From Comamonadaceae bacterium (lineage in GTDB: Bacteria > Pseudomonadota > Gammaproteobacteria > Burkholderiales > Burkholderiaceae_C), in the NCBI GenBank assembly GCA_947455145.1, contig CANGME010000005.1, forward strand, positions 62,001-126,000: a stretch of 64,000 nucleotides of DNA, written 5' to 3'. Positions 33,359-42,250 of this stretch are shown in pieces. The translations under genes and the position numbers were made by a program. How positions within the stretch are numbered: the stretch's first letter is position 1; each line of letters begins with the position of its first letter. Below the pieces are notes generated by a model. That model was given only the letters and a program-made list of their open reading frames with translations, made no database searches and was not told where the DNA came from.

Positions 33359-33945
33359 ACCGCCCTGCGCCCCAAGGCATGTAACTTGGTGAGCCAAGTG
33401 TTGATGTCCTCTTCATCCATCTCATCCACGCGACCAATCAAGGTCTCGTTCACCGGCTTGATGCCAATGAAGCCGAGGATGTTGCGCTCCAAAGACTTAA
33501 CACTGTGGGCGCGGAAGTAGTACCGGTACACCAAGGCGGGCATGCCCATGGTGACGACCACGCGCGCGCTTCGTCCGGTCAAGGCCTTGTGCACAAAGGG
33601 GTTGCCGTCTGCGGACATGAAAGCAAAACCAGGCCGTGCCACCTGCTCCAAAAACCCTTTGAGCAAAGCAGGCATGTCACCCAGCCACAAGGGAAAGAAA
33701 AACACGATGTGCTCGGCCCAGGTCAAGTCGTCTTGCACCGTCTTTAAACCAGCGGGCACGGGGCCGTGCTCCCACTCAAACGGGTTGCGCAAAATATCAA
33801 ATTGCAGCCGGGCCACATCAATGGTGCGCAGCTCAAACCCACCGGCCCGCGCGCCCTCGGCATAGGCGTTGGCCAGCGCGTGGCACAGGTGGGGCTTGGA
33901 GGCGTCAGGGTGACCCTGAATCAGCAGGATGTGTGGGGCGTACAT
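33355..33945 (-). CDS. NAD(P)H quinone oxidoreductase (KefF/MdaB-like flavodoxin fold)
   Basis: A 196-residue flavodoxin-like oxidoreductase. ILLIQGHPDASKPHLCHALANAYAEG is the FMN/FAD phosphate-binding start, VFFFPLWLGDMPALLKGFLEQV is the family core and VVVTMGMPALVYRYYF follows. It probably reduces quinones or electrophiles in the cytoplasm. GGAAGGG six bases before the ATG at 33945 sets the start; an ATG six codons earlier would contain that site. It stands alone, converging with the VCBS gene. Confidence 0.87.
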   Translation of the reverse strand: MYAPHILLIQGHPDASKPHLCHALANAYAEGARAGGFELRTIDVARLQFDILRNPFEWEHGPVPAGLKTVQDDLTWAEHIVFFFPLWLGDMPALLKGFLEQVARPGFAFMSADGNPFVHKALTGRSARVVVTMGMPALVYRYYFRAHSVKSLERNILGFIGIKPVNETLIGRVDEMDEEDINTWLTKLHALGRRAV

Positions 33946-34041
33946 GATGACCCTTCCATACAAGGCATGGGGTCATGGTGGCAGCTTGCGGCTTAGCTTG
34001 AGTTGCGCTTGATCAAACTTTGGGGGTTTTCCGCTAGGCGC

Positions 34042-34956
34042 TCACGCCTTGAACGTCCCGCTCAGCAGCTCTGGCAGGCGATCTACGCCCATCTTGAAAC
34101 CGCAGGCCTGGGCGTGGCCGCCGCCCTTCATGCTCTCGGCAAGGGGGATGCAGTCAAAGCCACTGCGTGAGCGCAAGCCAACCTTCACCACACCGCCTTT
34201 GCCTGCCACCCATATCAGGGCGAAGGTGCCACATTGCTTGGCCAGCGTATCGCCGATCAGGCTGTGGAACACGCCCGGTGCATTCACCATCAGGCCGTTC
34301 TGGCCATTGAAGCTGATGGGCTGTGCGCCCTCAGCCATATCGGCGCAGAGCTTGCTGAATTTCTCATCCATGGCTTGGCCGCGCGCCATGAACTCGGTGA
34401 CTTGAGCCGGCGTAAAAGCGGCAATCTCGGCCCAACGGGAGAAGTCCATGGGCTCCATGTCCAGCGCAGCCAGAAAGGCAGGGCTCTCGGGGAATTGCCA
34501 AACCCAAATGTCGCGGTCTTCCACAAAGCGCACTAAGTCTGGCACGGCACGGTTCGGTTGAAAAAACTCCCAGGCCAAGCGCGCGCCCGACTTGCTCATG
34601 TCAAAGTGCACCACGCCGCAGCGGCATGCAAAGCCAGTGAGCTTTTCAGCCGCGCTCTTGTGGTGGTCAAGCATCACCAGCTTGGCGGCGCGCTCTTCAA
34701 TGCCACGCAAGATGTCGGCGTCAAACGAGAAGTCGAGGATGTAAACAGCGCGGCCTTCAAGTGCGGGCAAATCCGTGACGGACTTGATGTCGCCGTGATC
34801 CAAGCCCAGCATCTCGGCTTTACCTTCATAAAACAGCCAAGCGGCCAGAGCGGCGGCAAAGCCATCGGGGCAATTGCGACCGTGGTACAGGATGAGGGGT
34901 TGCGGGTCCTTGCGGTCTGGCGCGAACAGGAGTTGTAGAGGGAGGATGGTTTTCAT
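34042..34956 (-). CDS. DHH/DHHA1 superfamily phosphoesterase
   Basis: A 304-residue DHH-family phosphoesterase. Metal motifs are YHGRNCPDGFAAAL (~residue 24), AVYILDFSFDADIL and KLVMLDHHKSAAEKL (the DHH triad). The C-terminal DHHA1 substrate domain ends in SRSGFDCIPLAESMKGGGHAQACGFKM. It may cleave oligoribonucleotides, cyclic dinucleotides or small phosphoesters; it lacks the RecJ OB domain. It is the last gene in the gshA-ylqF-DHH operon, with 2-bp gaps. Confidence 0.87.
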   Translation of the reverse strand: MKTILPLQLLFAPDRKDPQPLILYHGRNCPDGFAAALAAWLFYEGKAEMLGLDHGDIKSVTDLPALEGRAVYILDFSFDADILRGIEERAAKLVMLDHHKSAAEKLTGFACRCGVVHFDMSKSGARLAWEFFQPNRAVPDLVRFVEDRDIWVWQFPESPAFLAALDMEPMDFSRWAEIAAFTPAQVTEFMARGQAMDEKFSKLCADMAEGAQPISFNGQNGLMVNAPGVFHSLIGDTLAKQCGTFALIWVAGKGGVVKVGLRSRSGFDCIPLAESMKGGGHAQACGFKMGVDRLPELLSGTFKA

Positions 34957-34958
34957 GG

Positions 34959-35996
34959 CTATGGCTGTGTTTCGTCGGGCGTTAGGGCGTCGCTGCTGGT
35001 GTCTTGGCTCTGGTCTTGGCTCGGATCTTGACGAGTATCGGTATTGGGTGCGCGTGGTGGGCGCGGTATTTTTTTGAACTTGATGAGACGGTTGAGTTCA
35101 ATCGCGTCTTTTTTCACCTGTCGTTCTGCGTCCAGTTTTTGCCCGGCAGCGAGCCACAGGTCAAATTCTTCTGGCGTTTCCAGGGTGATGGGGCCGAGTT
35201 GGCCGGTGCGAAAGTCGTTGATGACCAGCTCGGCCGCTTTTTGCGTGTTGACGCGGCCGCCGCTTTGCAGGGCACCGCGTTTGCGGCCGATTTCTGTGAG
35301 CAACTCGTCGTCACTCAAACCCGTCACTTCACTCAACTTGTAGCGTGCTTGCAGTCGGTCAGCGTAAGGGCCTTTGAGGTAATCCAGCAGCTCCAGCGCC
35401 ACCTCTTCGTCATCAAAGGCATTGCGCCCCACCGCACCGCTGGCGGCCAGGTTGTAGCCGCTCTTGGCCACGATGATGCGCGGCCACAGCATGCCAGGGG
35501 TGTCGTACAAATAAAAGTCGTCAGCCAAGCTGATGCGCTGCTCGGCTTTAGTCACCCCGGCCTCGTCAGCGGCCTTGGCAGCGCGCTTGCGCACCAGGCT
35601 ATTGATAAGGGTGGACTTGCCAACGTTGGGGATGCCACAAATCAGCACGCGCATGGGCTTGACCATGCCGCCGCGCAGCGGGGCCAGCGCGCGGCACGAT
35701 GCAATCAGGCGCTGTGCGGCTGCGGTGTCAGAGCTGTCCAGCGCAATGGCTCGCGTGCCGGGTTGGCTGTTGTAGTGCGTCAACCAAGGCGCGGTGCGCA
35801 GCGGATCGGCCATGTCTTGTTTGTTGAGCACCTTGAGCGTGGGGCGGCTGGCGGTGAGCTGGGCCAGCATAGGGTTGGCGCTGGAGCCGGGCAAGCGGGC
35901 GTCAAGCAGCTCAATCACCACGTCAATCGCCTTGATGCGCTCGGTGATCACCTGCTTGGTCAGGTGCATGTGGCCGGGGAACCATTGGATGGCCAT
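34959..35996 (-). CDS. ylqF: Ribosome biogenesis GTPase YlqF/RbgA-like
   Basis: A 345-residue circularly permuted GTPase. The motif order is G4 first (LKVLNKQDMADP, ~residue 57), then G1 (CGIPNVGKSTLINSL, ~120), then G3 (YLYDTPGMLWP, ~170), the hallmark of YlqF/RbgA and YawG. It helps late assembly of the large ribosomal subunit. The C-terminus ends in a low-complexity Asp/Gln/Ser tail (TRQDPSQDQSQDTSSD). It lies 2 bp from both neighbours in the gshA operon. Confidence 0.9.
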   Translation of the reverse strand: MAIQWFPGHMHLTKQVITERIKAIDVVIELLDARLPGSSANPMLAQLTASRPTLKVLNKQDMADPLRTAPWLTHYNSQPGTRAIALDSSDTAAAQRLIASCRALAPLRGGMVKPMRVLICGIPNVGKSTLINSLVRKRAAKAADEAGVTKAEQRISLADDFYLYDTPGMLWPRIIVAKSGYNLAASGAVGRNAFDDEEVALELLDYLKGPYADRLQARYKLSEVTGLSDDELLTEIGRKRGALQSGGRVNTQKAAELVINDFRTGQLGPITLETPEEFDLWLAAGQKLDAERQVKKDAIELNRLIKFKKIPRPPRAPNTDTRQDPSQDQSQDTSSDALTPDETQP

Positions 35997-35998
35997 GC

Positions 35999-37528
35999 TT
36001 AGGCGACTCCTGAACCTGAACTTAAACCTAATCGCGCAGGAGAAACGTAGTTCTGCCGGAAGGCCTCAAAAGGCATGGTGTCAGCAGCTTCAATCTCTTT
36101 TTGCGCTTGCAGCGACGCTTGGGCCATGGCCTCAAACCGCGCTTGCTCTTCAAGCGACCAAGGCAGGCCCAACAAGGTTTGCTGCGTTTGCAGCGACTGC
36201 ACGCGCACAAAGCGCACATAGGAGTTGTCATGCGAAGCGGCCATGGCCTCCAGCACGCGGGCCGAGGGGAGCAGGCTAGGTTGCTGCAGCGTGGTCTTCG
36301 CCGCGTTAAGCGCAGCGCTGTAATCGCCGCTGCCGTGCGCCGCGTCCAGCGCCTGGGCCATGGGGGCAAAGGCGTGCAGCAGTTCGTCTGCCCACTCGGT
36401 CAACAACACCTCTTGCCCAGCGCGGCGCAGGGTCAGACCGGGCTCGCGGCCCCGCGCTGCTGTGCGTTGCTGGTTCTCCGCCATGTCGGCAATTTCTTGC
36501 GGGCTGTCGGGCGGGCTGTCGCTGTGCAGGCAATGCAGCAAGAAGACATCGAGCAAGCGCAGCGTTTGCGCGCTGATGCCCACTGGCTCAAACGGGTTCA
36601 AGTCCAGCAAGCGCACCTCCACGTACTCCACACCGCGCTCTCGCAGCGCGTGCAAAGGGCGCTCACCGGCATGAATCACGCGCTTGGGGCGGATGGTGCC
36701 GTAGAACTCGTTCTCAATCTGGAGCAGGCTAGTGGCCAGTTGCTTGTACTCGCCTTGTGCGTCTTGAATGCCAATGGCCTCGTACGCGGGCCAAGCCCGC
36801 GTGAGCGCATCTTGCAATGAAGCGGCGTAGCCCTCCAGGCTGTTGTAGCTCACCGCCAGGGACGCTTGCGCATCACTCTGGTAGCCCAACCGCCCCATGC
36901 GCAACGAAGTGCCGTGCGGCATGTAGAGCGTGTTGCCCTTGAGCACCTGCAGCTCATGCGCACGCCCAGCCACAAAGGTGGAGCACACCGCAGGCGAAGC
37001 GCCCAGGAGGTAGAGCAAAAGGAAAGCGTGACGGCGAAAGTTGCGGATCAGCCCGAAATACTGCTCGCTACTCACACCCGGAAGCGACCAGTTGTAGTGA
37101 ATACCCGAGATCGTCTGCATGCGCCGCCCATAGCGGTGGCCCAGGCCCATGCGGTACACCGTCTTGGCGCGCCCAATGTTGGAGCTGCCGTAATAACCCA
37201 GCGGAATCGCCTCGTCCACCGGCAACCCGCAAGGCATGCTGGCCGCCCACAGCATCTCGTCCCCCGCATCGCGCAAAGCGCGGTAGGTGAACTGGTGAAC
37301 CTGAGTGAGCTCGTCCAGACAATCCTGCACGCCCGCGTGCACGCCCGTGATGAGCTCGGGCTGTGATTCGCAAAAGTCGGTGGTGATGTTTGGGTGCGTC
37401 AACGCCGAACCCAAGGCCAGCGGATGAGGCGTCAACGCCAGTGCCCCATTGGGTTGCACGCGCAAACTTTCTTTCTCAATGCCCCGGCGGATGCCCAGCA
37501 AACGTGCTGGATCGTTCAAAATTTTCAT
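35999..37528 (-). CDS. gshA: Glutamate-cysteine ligase
   Basis: A 509-residue proteobacterial type I GshA, catalysing the ATP-dependent first step of glutathione synthesis. GIEKESLRVQPNG is the glutamate-site start. Further motifs are TTDFCESQPELITG, SGIHYNWSLP, VRLLDLNPFEPVGIS and IRPKRV. Length and motif spacing are normal. The ATG at 37528 matches the family N-terminus (KILNDPARLLGIRRGIEKE); an ATG 18 codons upstream lies in the probable leader. It is the first gene of an operon with ylqF and the DHH gene. Confidence 0.93.
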   Translation of the reverse strand: MKILNDPARLLGIRRGIEKESLRVQPNGALALTPHPLALGSALTHPNITTDFCESQPELITGVHAGVQDCLDELTQVHQFTYRALRDAGDEMLWAASMPCGLPVDEAIPLGYYGSSNIGRAKTVYRMGLGHRYGRRMQTISGIHYNWSLPGVSSEQYFGLIRNFRRHAFLLLYLLGASPAVCSTFVAGRAHELQVLKGNTLYMPHGTSLRMGRLGYQSDAQASLAVSYNSLEGYAASLQDALTRAWPAYEAIGIQDAQGEYKQLATSLLQIENEFYGTIRPKRVIHAGERPLHALRERGVEYVEVRLLDLNPFEPVGISAQTLRLLDVFLLHCLHSDSPPDSPQEIADMAENQQRTAARGREPGLTLRRAGQEVLLTEWADELLHAFAPMAQALDAAHGSGDYSAALNAAKTTLQQPSLLPSARVLEAMAASHDNSYVRFVRVQSLQTQQTLLGLPWSLEEQARFEAMAQASLQAQKEIEAADTMPFEAFRQNYVSPARLGLSSGSGVA

Positions 37529-37628
37529 TGGGGCATTATCCGGGATGCGGCCAAAAGACTTCTCATGAAGAAGAATGAGCAAGAAATTTCATACGGCTCT
37601 TATTTGGCCAATCGATTTAGTCATTCTC

Positions 37629-38033
37629 TTATCTCGGCATATTCCGCATCCAATCCGCCGTCTGAAAAAACGAGTCCAGCAAGCGAGCGCGCAAGGTCGC
37701 ATCCACACCCGTATCACCCATAGCCTGATCCATACAGGCCAGCCACTGATCGCGCTCTTGGATGCCGATATTGAAGGGCATGTGGCGGGCGCGCAGACGG
37801 GGGTGACCGAACTGCTCGGTGTAGAGCTGTGGGCCACCGAGCCAGCCCGTCAAGAACATGAAAAGATGCTCGCGTGCACGCGTCAAGTCGGGGCCGTGGG
37901 CTGCGCGCAGCACGGCGTAGCTGGACTCCAACTCCATCAGGTCATAAAAGCGCTCTGTCAGGGCCTTGACGCGGTCTTCGCCGCCGATCCACTCAAACGG
38001 GGTGTCGAAAAGGGGTTTGTCTTGTATTTGCAC
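37629..38033 (-). CDS. Group II truncated hemoglobin
   Basis: A 134-residue 2-on-2 globin of group II (TrHbO). Key residues are B10 Tyr30 in LTERFYDLM, the proximal His84 in RARHMPF and the group II signature Trp97 at G8 (RDQWLACM). These globins handle O2, NO or peroxide in the cytoplasm. The start is GTG at 38033, since the next in-frame ATG would lie inside the upstream permease gene. It follows the permease with 7 bp between, so they share a transcript. Confidence 0.87.
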   Translation of the reverse strand: MQIQDKPLFDTPFEWIGGEDRVKALTERFYDLMELESSYAVLRAAHGPDLTRAREHLFMFLTGWLGGPQLYTEQFGHPRLRARHMPFNIGIQERDQWLACMDQAMGDTGVDATLRARLLDSFFQTADWMRNMPR

Positions 38034-38040
38034 TTTTTTC

Positions 38041-40563
38041 TCACTGCGCCGCACGGCGCAAAGTTTCCACCACCGGGCGCTGCAAAACCTCGCGCAGCCC
38101 CCACCAACCTGCGGCCAGCGCCAGCAGGGCTCCGGCGAGCGCACCCGCCAGCGGGACCCACCACGTCACCGTCCATTCAAAGTTGAACACGTAGTGCGCC
38201 AGTGCCCAGCCCACGGCCGCTGCGGCGAGTGAAGCCAAGAAGCCCGCCAGCAGCCCGACCCCGGCCAGCTCTGCACGCTGCACTTGGCGCAGCAGGCGCG
38301 CACTGGCCCCTACGGCGCGCATGATGGCAAACTCTCTGGCGCGCTCCTCACTGGTGGCGCTCACGGCGGCAAACAGCACGACCAGGCCCGAGGCCAGCGT
38401 GAAAACAAAGAGGAACTCCACCACCCGAATCACCTGATCCAACATGCGCTGCACCTGCGCCAGCGTGCGCGCCAAGTCCACCTGTGTGATGTTGGGGAAG
38501 CGCCGCACCAGCGCGTTGTCAAACCCCGGCGTATCGGGTGCGCGGAAGGCACTGAGGAAAGTTATGGGCACATCCGGCATTTGGCTCAGCGGGTAAATCA
38601 CGAAGAAGTTGGCGCGCATAGAGCCCCAGTCCACCTTGCGCAGGGAGGTGATGGTGGACTCGGTAGCCACCCCGGCTACCTCAAAACGCAATCGGTCGCC
38701 GAGCTTGAGGCTGAGGGTTTTGGCAATGCCTTCTTCCACACTGATTGCGCCAGGCTCTTCGACCACCCAGCGCCCACCGACAAAGCTATTGTGCGCAGGC
38801 GGCGTGGCACTGTGCGAGAGGTTGAACTCGCGATCCACCAGACGCTGGGCGCGCTCGTCTGCGTAATCTTTGGGGCCCACCGCCTTGCCATTCACCGCCA
38901 CCAAGCGGCCCCGAATCATGGGGTACCAGTCGTAACGACTTACGCCCCCTTCGCGCAGTGCCTGCTGAAACGCCGGGCCTTGTTCGGGCATCACGTTGAT
39001 GACAAAACGGTTCGGCGCATCGGCTGGGGTGGCCTGACGCCAACTGCTGATGAGGTCGGTGCGCAGCAAGACCAGCAGCACCAGCGCCAGCAGGCCCACG
39101 GCCAAGCTGCTGACCTGCACCACGGCATAAACCGGGCGGGCCGAAATCTGCCGTGTGGCCAGCACCAGCCAACGCGGTGCCGTGGCTTCGTTAACGAGCC
39201 GCCGCAAGAGCTTGACGGCCAACCAACTGAGCGATGCAAACACGGCCACCGCGCCCGCAAAGCCACCCACCGCAATCAGGCCGAGCTTGAGGTCACTGCT
39301 GGCCACCAGTAGCAGGGCCGCAAAGCCCGCCACACCCAGGGCCAGCACACCCATCGAAAGCGGTTTAAGCCCACCCACATCACGCCGCATCACGCGCAGC
39401 GGTGGCACCTGCGCCAGTTGCAGCACCGGTGGCAGGCCAAAGGCCAGCAACAGCGTCAGCCCCATGCCAAAACCCAACAACACAGGCCAAGCGCTGGCCG
39501 CAGGCAAGGCAGTTTCCACCAAGCCCGACAGCAACACCACAAAGCCCAGGTGCACCGCATAACCCGCCAACACGCCGACCGCGCTGGCCGCCACGCCGAT
39601 CAAGAAAAACTCAAAGCCATAGCTGCGCGCAATGGTGGCTTGGCTCAAGCCCAGCACCCGCAGCATGGCGCAATCGTCCAGGTGATTCAACGCAAAACCG
39701 CGCGCCGCCAAGCCCACCGCCACTGCACTCAGCAGGGCCGAGAGCAGGGCCACGAGGTTGAGGAATTTTTCAGCACGCTCCAGCGTCTGAGCCATCTCTG
39801 GGCGGCCACTTTCCAGTGACTCCAGGCGCAGGCCGCGGAGTTGCTTTTGTTCAATAGCTTGCGTTGCCGCTTGGGTGAAAGCGGCCACCGCTTTGTCTGC
39901 CCCCGCGACCGCCAAGCGGTAGGTCAAACGACTGGCCGGTTGAATCAGCCGCGTGGCAGCCAAGTCCGCGTCATTGAGCATGACGCGTGGCGAGAAGTTG
40001 ATGAAGCCCGTGCCCCGGTCGGGCTCGATCACGATCATGCGGCCAATGCGCAGCTGAGCTTCGCCCAGCAGCATCTCGTCGCCCATCTGCAAGCCCAGCG
40101 CCTCTAGCAGCGGCGCATCGACCCAAACTTCACCGGGAGCAGGGATGTCACGCGTCTTGGTCTCAGGCGCACCCGCTGCTGCGCTAACGGTGAGCGCGCC
40201 CCGCAAAGGGTAGCCCGCCTGCACCGCCTTCAAAGCCACCAACTTGCTCGCCCCGCCCTTGTCATCCGGCGCGCGCGCCATGGTGGGGAAGCTGACCGAA
40301 CTGGCCACCGCCAACCCCAGCCCCTTGGCGCGTTGTGTGAAGTCAGCCGAGGGCGCGTTGTCGCTGACGATGACTGCGTCTCCACCCAAGAGTTGGCGCG
40401 CATCGCGTTGCAAACCGCCTTTGATCCGATCGGCGAAGAAACCTACCGAGGTGAGTGCGGCCACGGCCAGGGCGACTGAGAGCAGCAGCACGCGCAACTC
40501 GCCTGAGCGCAGGTCACGCCAGAGGGTTTTCCAGCCGAGTTGCCAGAAGGGGATTTGTTTCAT
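38041..40563 (-). CDS. FtsX-type ABC transporter permease (YbbP-like)
   Basis: An 840-residue membrane protein with one N-terminal hydrophobic segment (ELRVLLLSVALAVAALTSVGFFA), two large periplasmic regions and two clusters of membrane helices (~260-430 and ~700-820), the layout of a fused FtsX pair such as YbbP. These permeases belong to ABC systems that act on lipoproteins, lipids or cell-wall enzymes. The partner ATPase (YbbA/LolD type) is not adjacent in this window. The globin gene follows 7 bp downstream. Confidence 0.88.
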   Translation of the reverse strand: MKQIPFWQLGWKTLWRDLRSGELRVLLLSVALAVAALTSVGFFADRIKGGLQRDARQLLGGDAVIVSDNAPSADFTQRAKGLGLAVASSVSFPTMARAPDDKGGASKLVALKAVQAGYPLRGALTVSAAAGAPETKTRDIPAPGEVWVDAPLLEALGLQMGDEMLLGEAQLRIGRMIVIEPDRGTGFINFSPRVMLNDADLAATRLIQPASRLTYRLAVAGADKAVAAFTQAATQAIEQKQLRGLRLESLESGRPEMAQTLERAEKFLNLVALLSALLSAVAVGLAARGFALNHLDDCAMLRVLGLSQATIARSYGFEFFLIGVAASAVGVLAGYAVHLGFVVLLSGLVETALPAASAWPVLLGFGMGLTLLLAFGLPPVLQLAQVPPLRVMRRDVGGLKPLSMGVLALGVAGFAALLLVASSDLKLGLIAVGGFAGAVAVFASLSWLAVKLLRRLVNEATAPRWLVLATRQISARPVYAVVQVSSLAVGLLALVLLVLLRTDLISSWRQATPADAPNRFVINVMPEQGPAFQQALREGGVSRYDWYPMIRGRLVAVNGKAVGPKDYADERAQRLVDREFNLSHSATPPAHNSFVGGRWVVEEPGAISVEEGIAKTLSLKLGDRLRFEVAGVATESTITSLRKVDWGSMRANFFVIYPLSQMPDVPITFLSAFRAPDTPGFDNALVRRFPNITQVDLARTLAQVQRMLDQVIRVVEFLFVFTLASGLVVLFAAVSATSEERAREFAIMRAVGASARLLRQVQRAELAGVGLLAGFLASLAAAAVGWALAHYVFNFEWTVTWWVPLAGALAGALLALAAGWWGLREVLQRPVVETLRRAAQ

Positions 40564-40688
40564 GGGGTTGAGCTTAGCTGGGTTTTTGTTGACTTGTTTT
40601 TACGAGGTTTTGTAGGCTGGATTTCGCCTTGGCGGGCGAGGGCAAACAGCCGAGGCAAACAACCGTCACCAACAGCCAATACCTCTCA

Positions 40689-40719
40689 CGCGCCATTCCG
40701 CGAAGGCGGGAATGACGCG
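40689..40719. repeat. REP-like palindromic element
   Basis: CGCGCC, ATTCC, a GCGAAGGCG centre, then GGAAT and GACGCG: one version of the common beta/gammaproteobacterial palindrome with one base missing in the left arm. A half copy is at 56101-56122. It is a short intergenic repeat, probably mobilised by REP-associated transposases. Confidence 0.65.
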
Positions 40720-40782
40720 AGTGGGGTAGTTGGTGTTGTTGGATGTTTTGGTTTTGGTCGTCTTTCCCCCCCACGCCGTGAT

Positions 40783-40889
40783 GAGAAGGCGAGTAGCGCA
40801 GGGCCGACGAATTCGGCTCGCCTTCTCTTTGCCTACTTTCTCTTGGCGAAGCAAGAGAAAGTAGGTCGCCCGCCGGGGCGAAACCCGGC
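40783..40889. repeat. Intergenic repeat of three consecutive hairpins
   Basis: Three stems lie in a row: GAGAAGGCGAG (40783-40793) with CTCGCCTTCTC (40817-40827); CTACTTTCTCTT (40833-40844) with AAGAGAAAGTAG (40853-40864); GCCGGG (40872-40877) with CCCGGC (40884-40889). All arms are perfect. The second and third stems resemble a repeat seen in many Burkholderiales intergenic regions. Together with 40564-40782 and 40890-40962 this ~400-bp stretch holds no gene. Confidence 0.7.
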
Positions 40890-40962
40890 CAAACCATCTA
40901 CCCGAAGCAAACCGAACATGCGCCGCCGACATCCGAGCCGAGCACGTGGCCAGTGCAACTCC

Positions 40963-41952
40963 TCAATCCGAACGAATATTCCGCGCCCGAATCAACTTCT
41001 CCCATTTCACGTCTTCTGCCATCAGCGCAGCGGCGAAAGCTTCGGGACTGTTGCCTATGGGTTCGGCACCCAGCACAAAGAAACGTGCCTTGACTTCGGT
41101 GAGCTTCATCGCCTCGATCAACGCCGCATTCATCGTCCGAACCACTTCTTTGGGCGTTGCTGCGGGCATGAAAACGCCAAACCAAGGCACCAGCTCGTAG
41201 CCGACCACACCGGCCTCTGCCGCCGTGGAAACCTCAGCCATGGCACTTGAGCGCTTGGCCGTGCTCACCGCCAGCGCCACCAGCTTGCCCGCCTGGACAT
41301 AGGGCCGCGCCGAGGCCACGCTGTCCCACATCATGTCCACCTGTCCGCCGAGTAAATCAGTCACAGCGGGGCCGCTGCCACGGTAGGGGATATGTTGAAT
41401 ATCGGTGCCGGTCATCGCGGTGAACAGCTCACCGGCCAAGTGAATGGACGTGCCGTTGCCGGCCGAGGCATAGGTCATTTTTCCCGGCTTGGCTTTGGCT
41501 TCGGCGATCAGATCACGCAGATTGCGGGCCTTCACTTTGCTGGGGTTGACGACCAGCATATTGGGCACCACGGCCAGTTGCGACACTGGCGCGAAGTCTT
41601 TCATCGGGTCGTAGTTCAGCTTGGCGTAGAGATGACGATTGGTCACCATGCCAATGGAGGTAATAACCATGGTGTAGCCGTCTGCCGGTGCTTTGGCAAC
41701 CAAGTCCACCCCCACATTGCCACCCGCGCCGCTCTTGTTTTCTACCACCACAGGCTGGCCGAATTTGCGTGACAGTTGCTCGCCCAGTGTGCGGGCAATG
41801 CTGTCCATGGCACCACCGGGTGGAAAGGGCACGATCCAGCGGATGGGCTTGTCGGGGTAGGCCGCTTGGGCAGACAGACTCAAGGCCGCGCCCAGTAGCA
41901 GGGCCGCAAGGGTTTTCAGCGGTCGAATTTTCAGAAGCATTGAAGTGTGCAT
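40963..41952 (-). CDS. Bug-family substrate-binding protein (cat cluster)
   Basis: A 329-residue periplasmic Bug/TctC receptor with a signal peptide (TLAALLLGAALSLSAQAAYP). Conserved motifs are WIVPFPPGGAMDSIAR, VVVENKSGAGGNVGVD and IPYRGSGPAVTDLLGG. GAGG five bases before the ATG at 41952 supports that start. It follows catB and catC on the same strand with a 7-bp gap, suggesting uptake of a muconate, aromatic acid or lactone. No TctA/TctB partner is present. Confidence 0.9.
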   Translation of the reverse strand: MHTSMLLKIRPLKTLAALLLGAALSLSAQAAYPDKPIRWIVPFPPGGAMDSIARTLGEQLSRKFGQPVVVENKSGAGGNVGVDLVAKAPADGYTMVITSIGMVTNRHLYAKLNYDPMKDFAPVSQLAVVPNMLVVNPSKVKARNLRDLIAEAKAKPGKMTYASAGNGTSIHLAGELFTAMTGTDIQHIPYRGSGPAVTDLLGGQVDMMWDSVASARPYVQAGKLVALAVSTAKRSSAMAEVSTAAEAGVVGYELVPWFGVFMPAATPKEVVRTMNAALIEAMKLTEVKARFFVLGAEPIGNSPEAFAAALMAEDVKWEKLIRARNIRSD

Positions 41953-41959
41953 GTGAGCC

Positions 41960-42238
41960 TCAAACAATTGAAGAAGGGTGCTGGGCCAGGGGTGTGACCT
42001 GAATTTGCATGTAGGGAAACAGTGGCAACTGCGACAGCAACTGATGCAGTTCGTCGTTGGAAGCCACGTCGAACACGCTGTAATTGGCGTACTCGCCGAC
42101 CACGCGCCACAGATGCGGCCAGCGCCCGTCGCGCTGCAGCGCCTGCGAATAGGCTTTCTCACGGGCCTTGATCTCGTCCGCCTGCGCGGCGGGCAGATCG
42201 TGTGGCATCTTCACATCCATTCGAACCAAGTACAGCAT
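41960..42238 (-). CDS. catC: Muconolactone delta-isomerase
   Basis: A 92-residue CatC-family isomerase that converts muconolactone to 3-oxoadipate enol-lactone in the catechol branch of the beta-ketoadipate pathway. Family pieces are MLYLVRMDVKMPHDLP, REKAYSQALQRDGRWPHLWRVVG and the NYSVFDVASNDELHQLL ending. AGGAG six bases before the ATG is a good ribosome site. It follows catB by 12 bp. Length is normal. Confidence 0.92.
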   Translation of the reverse strand: MLYLVRMDVKMPHDLPAAQADEIKAREKAYSQALQRDGRWPHLWRVVGEYANYSVFDVASNDELHQLLSQLPLFPYMQIQVTPLAQHPSSIV

Positions 42239-42250
42239 GGTTTACTCCTT

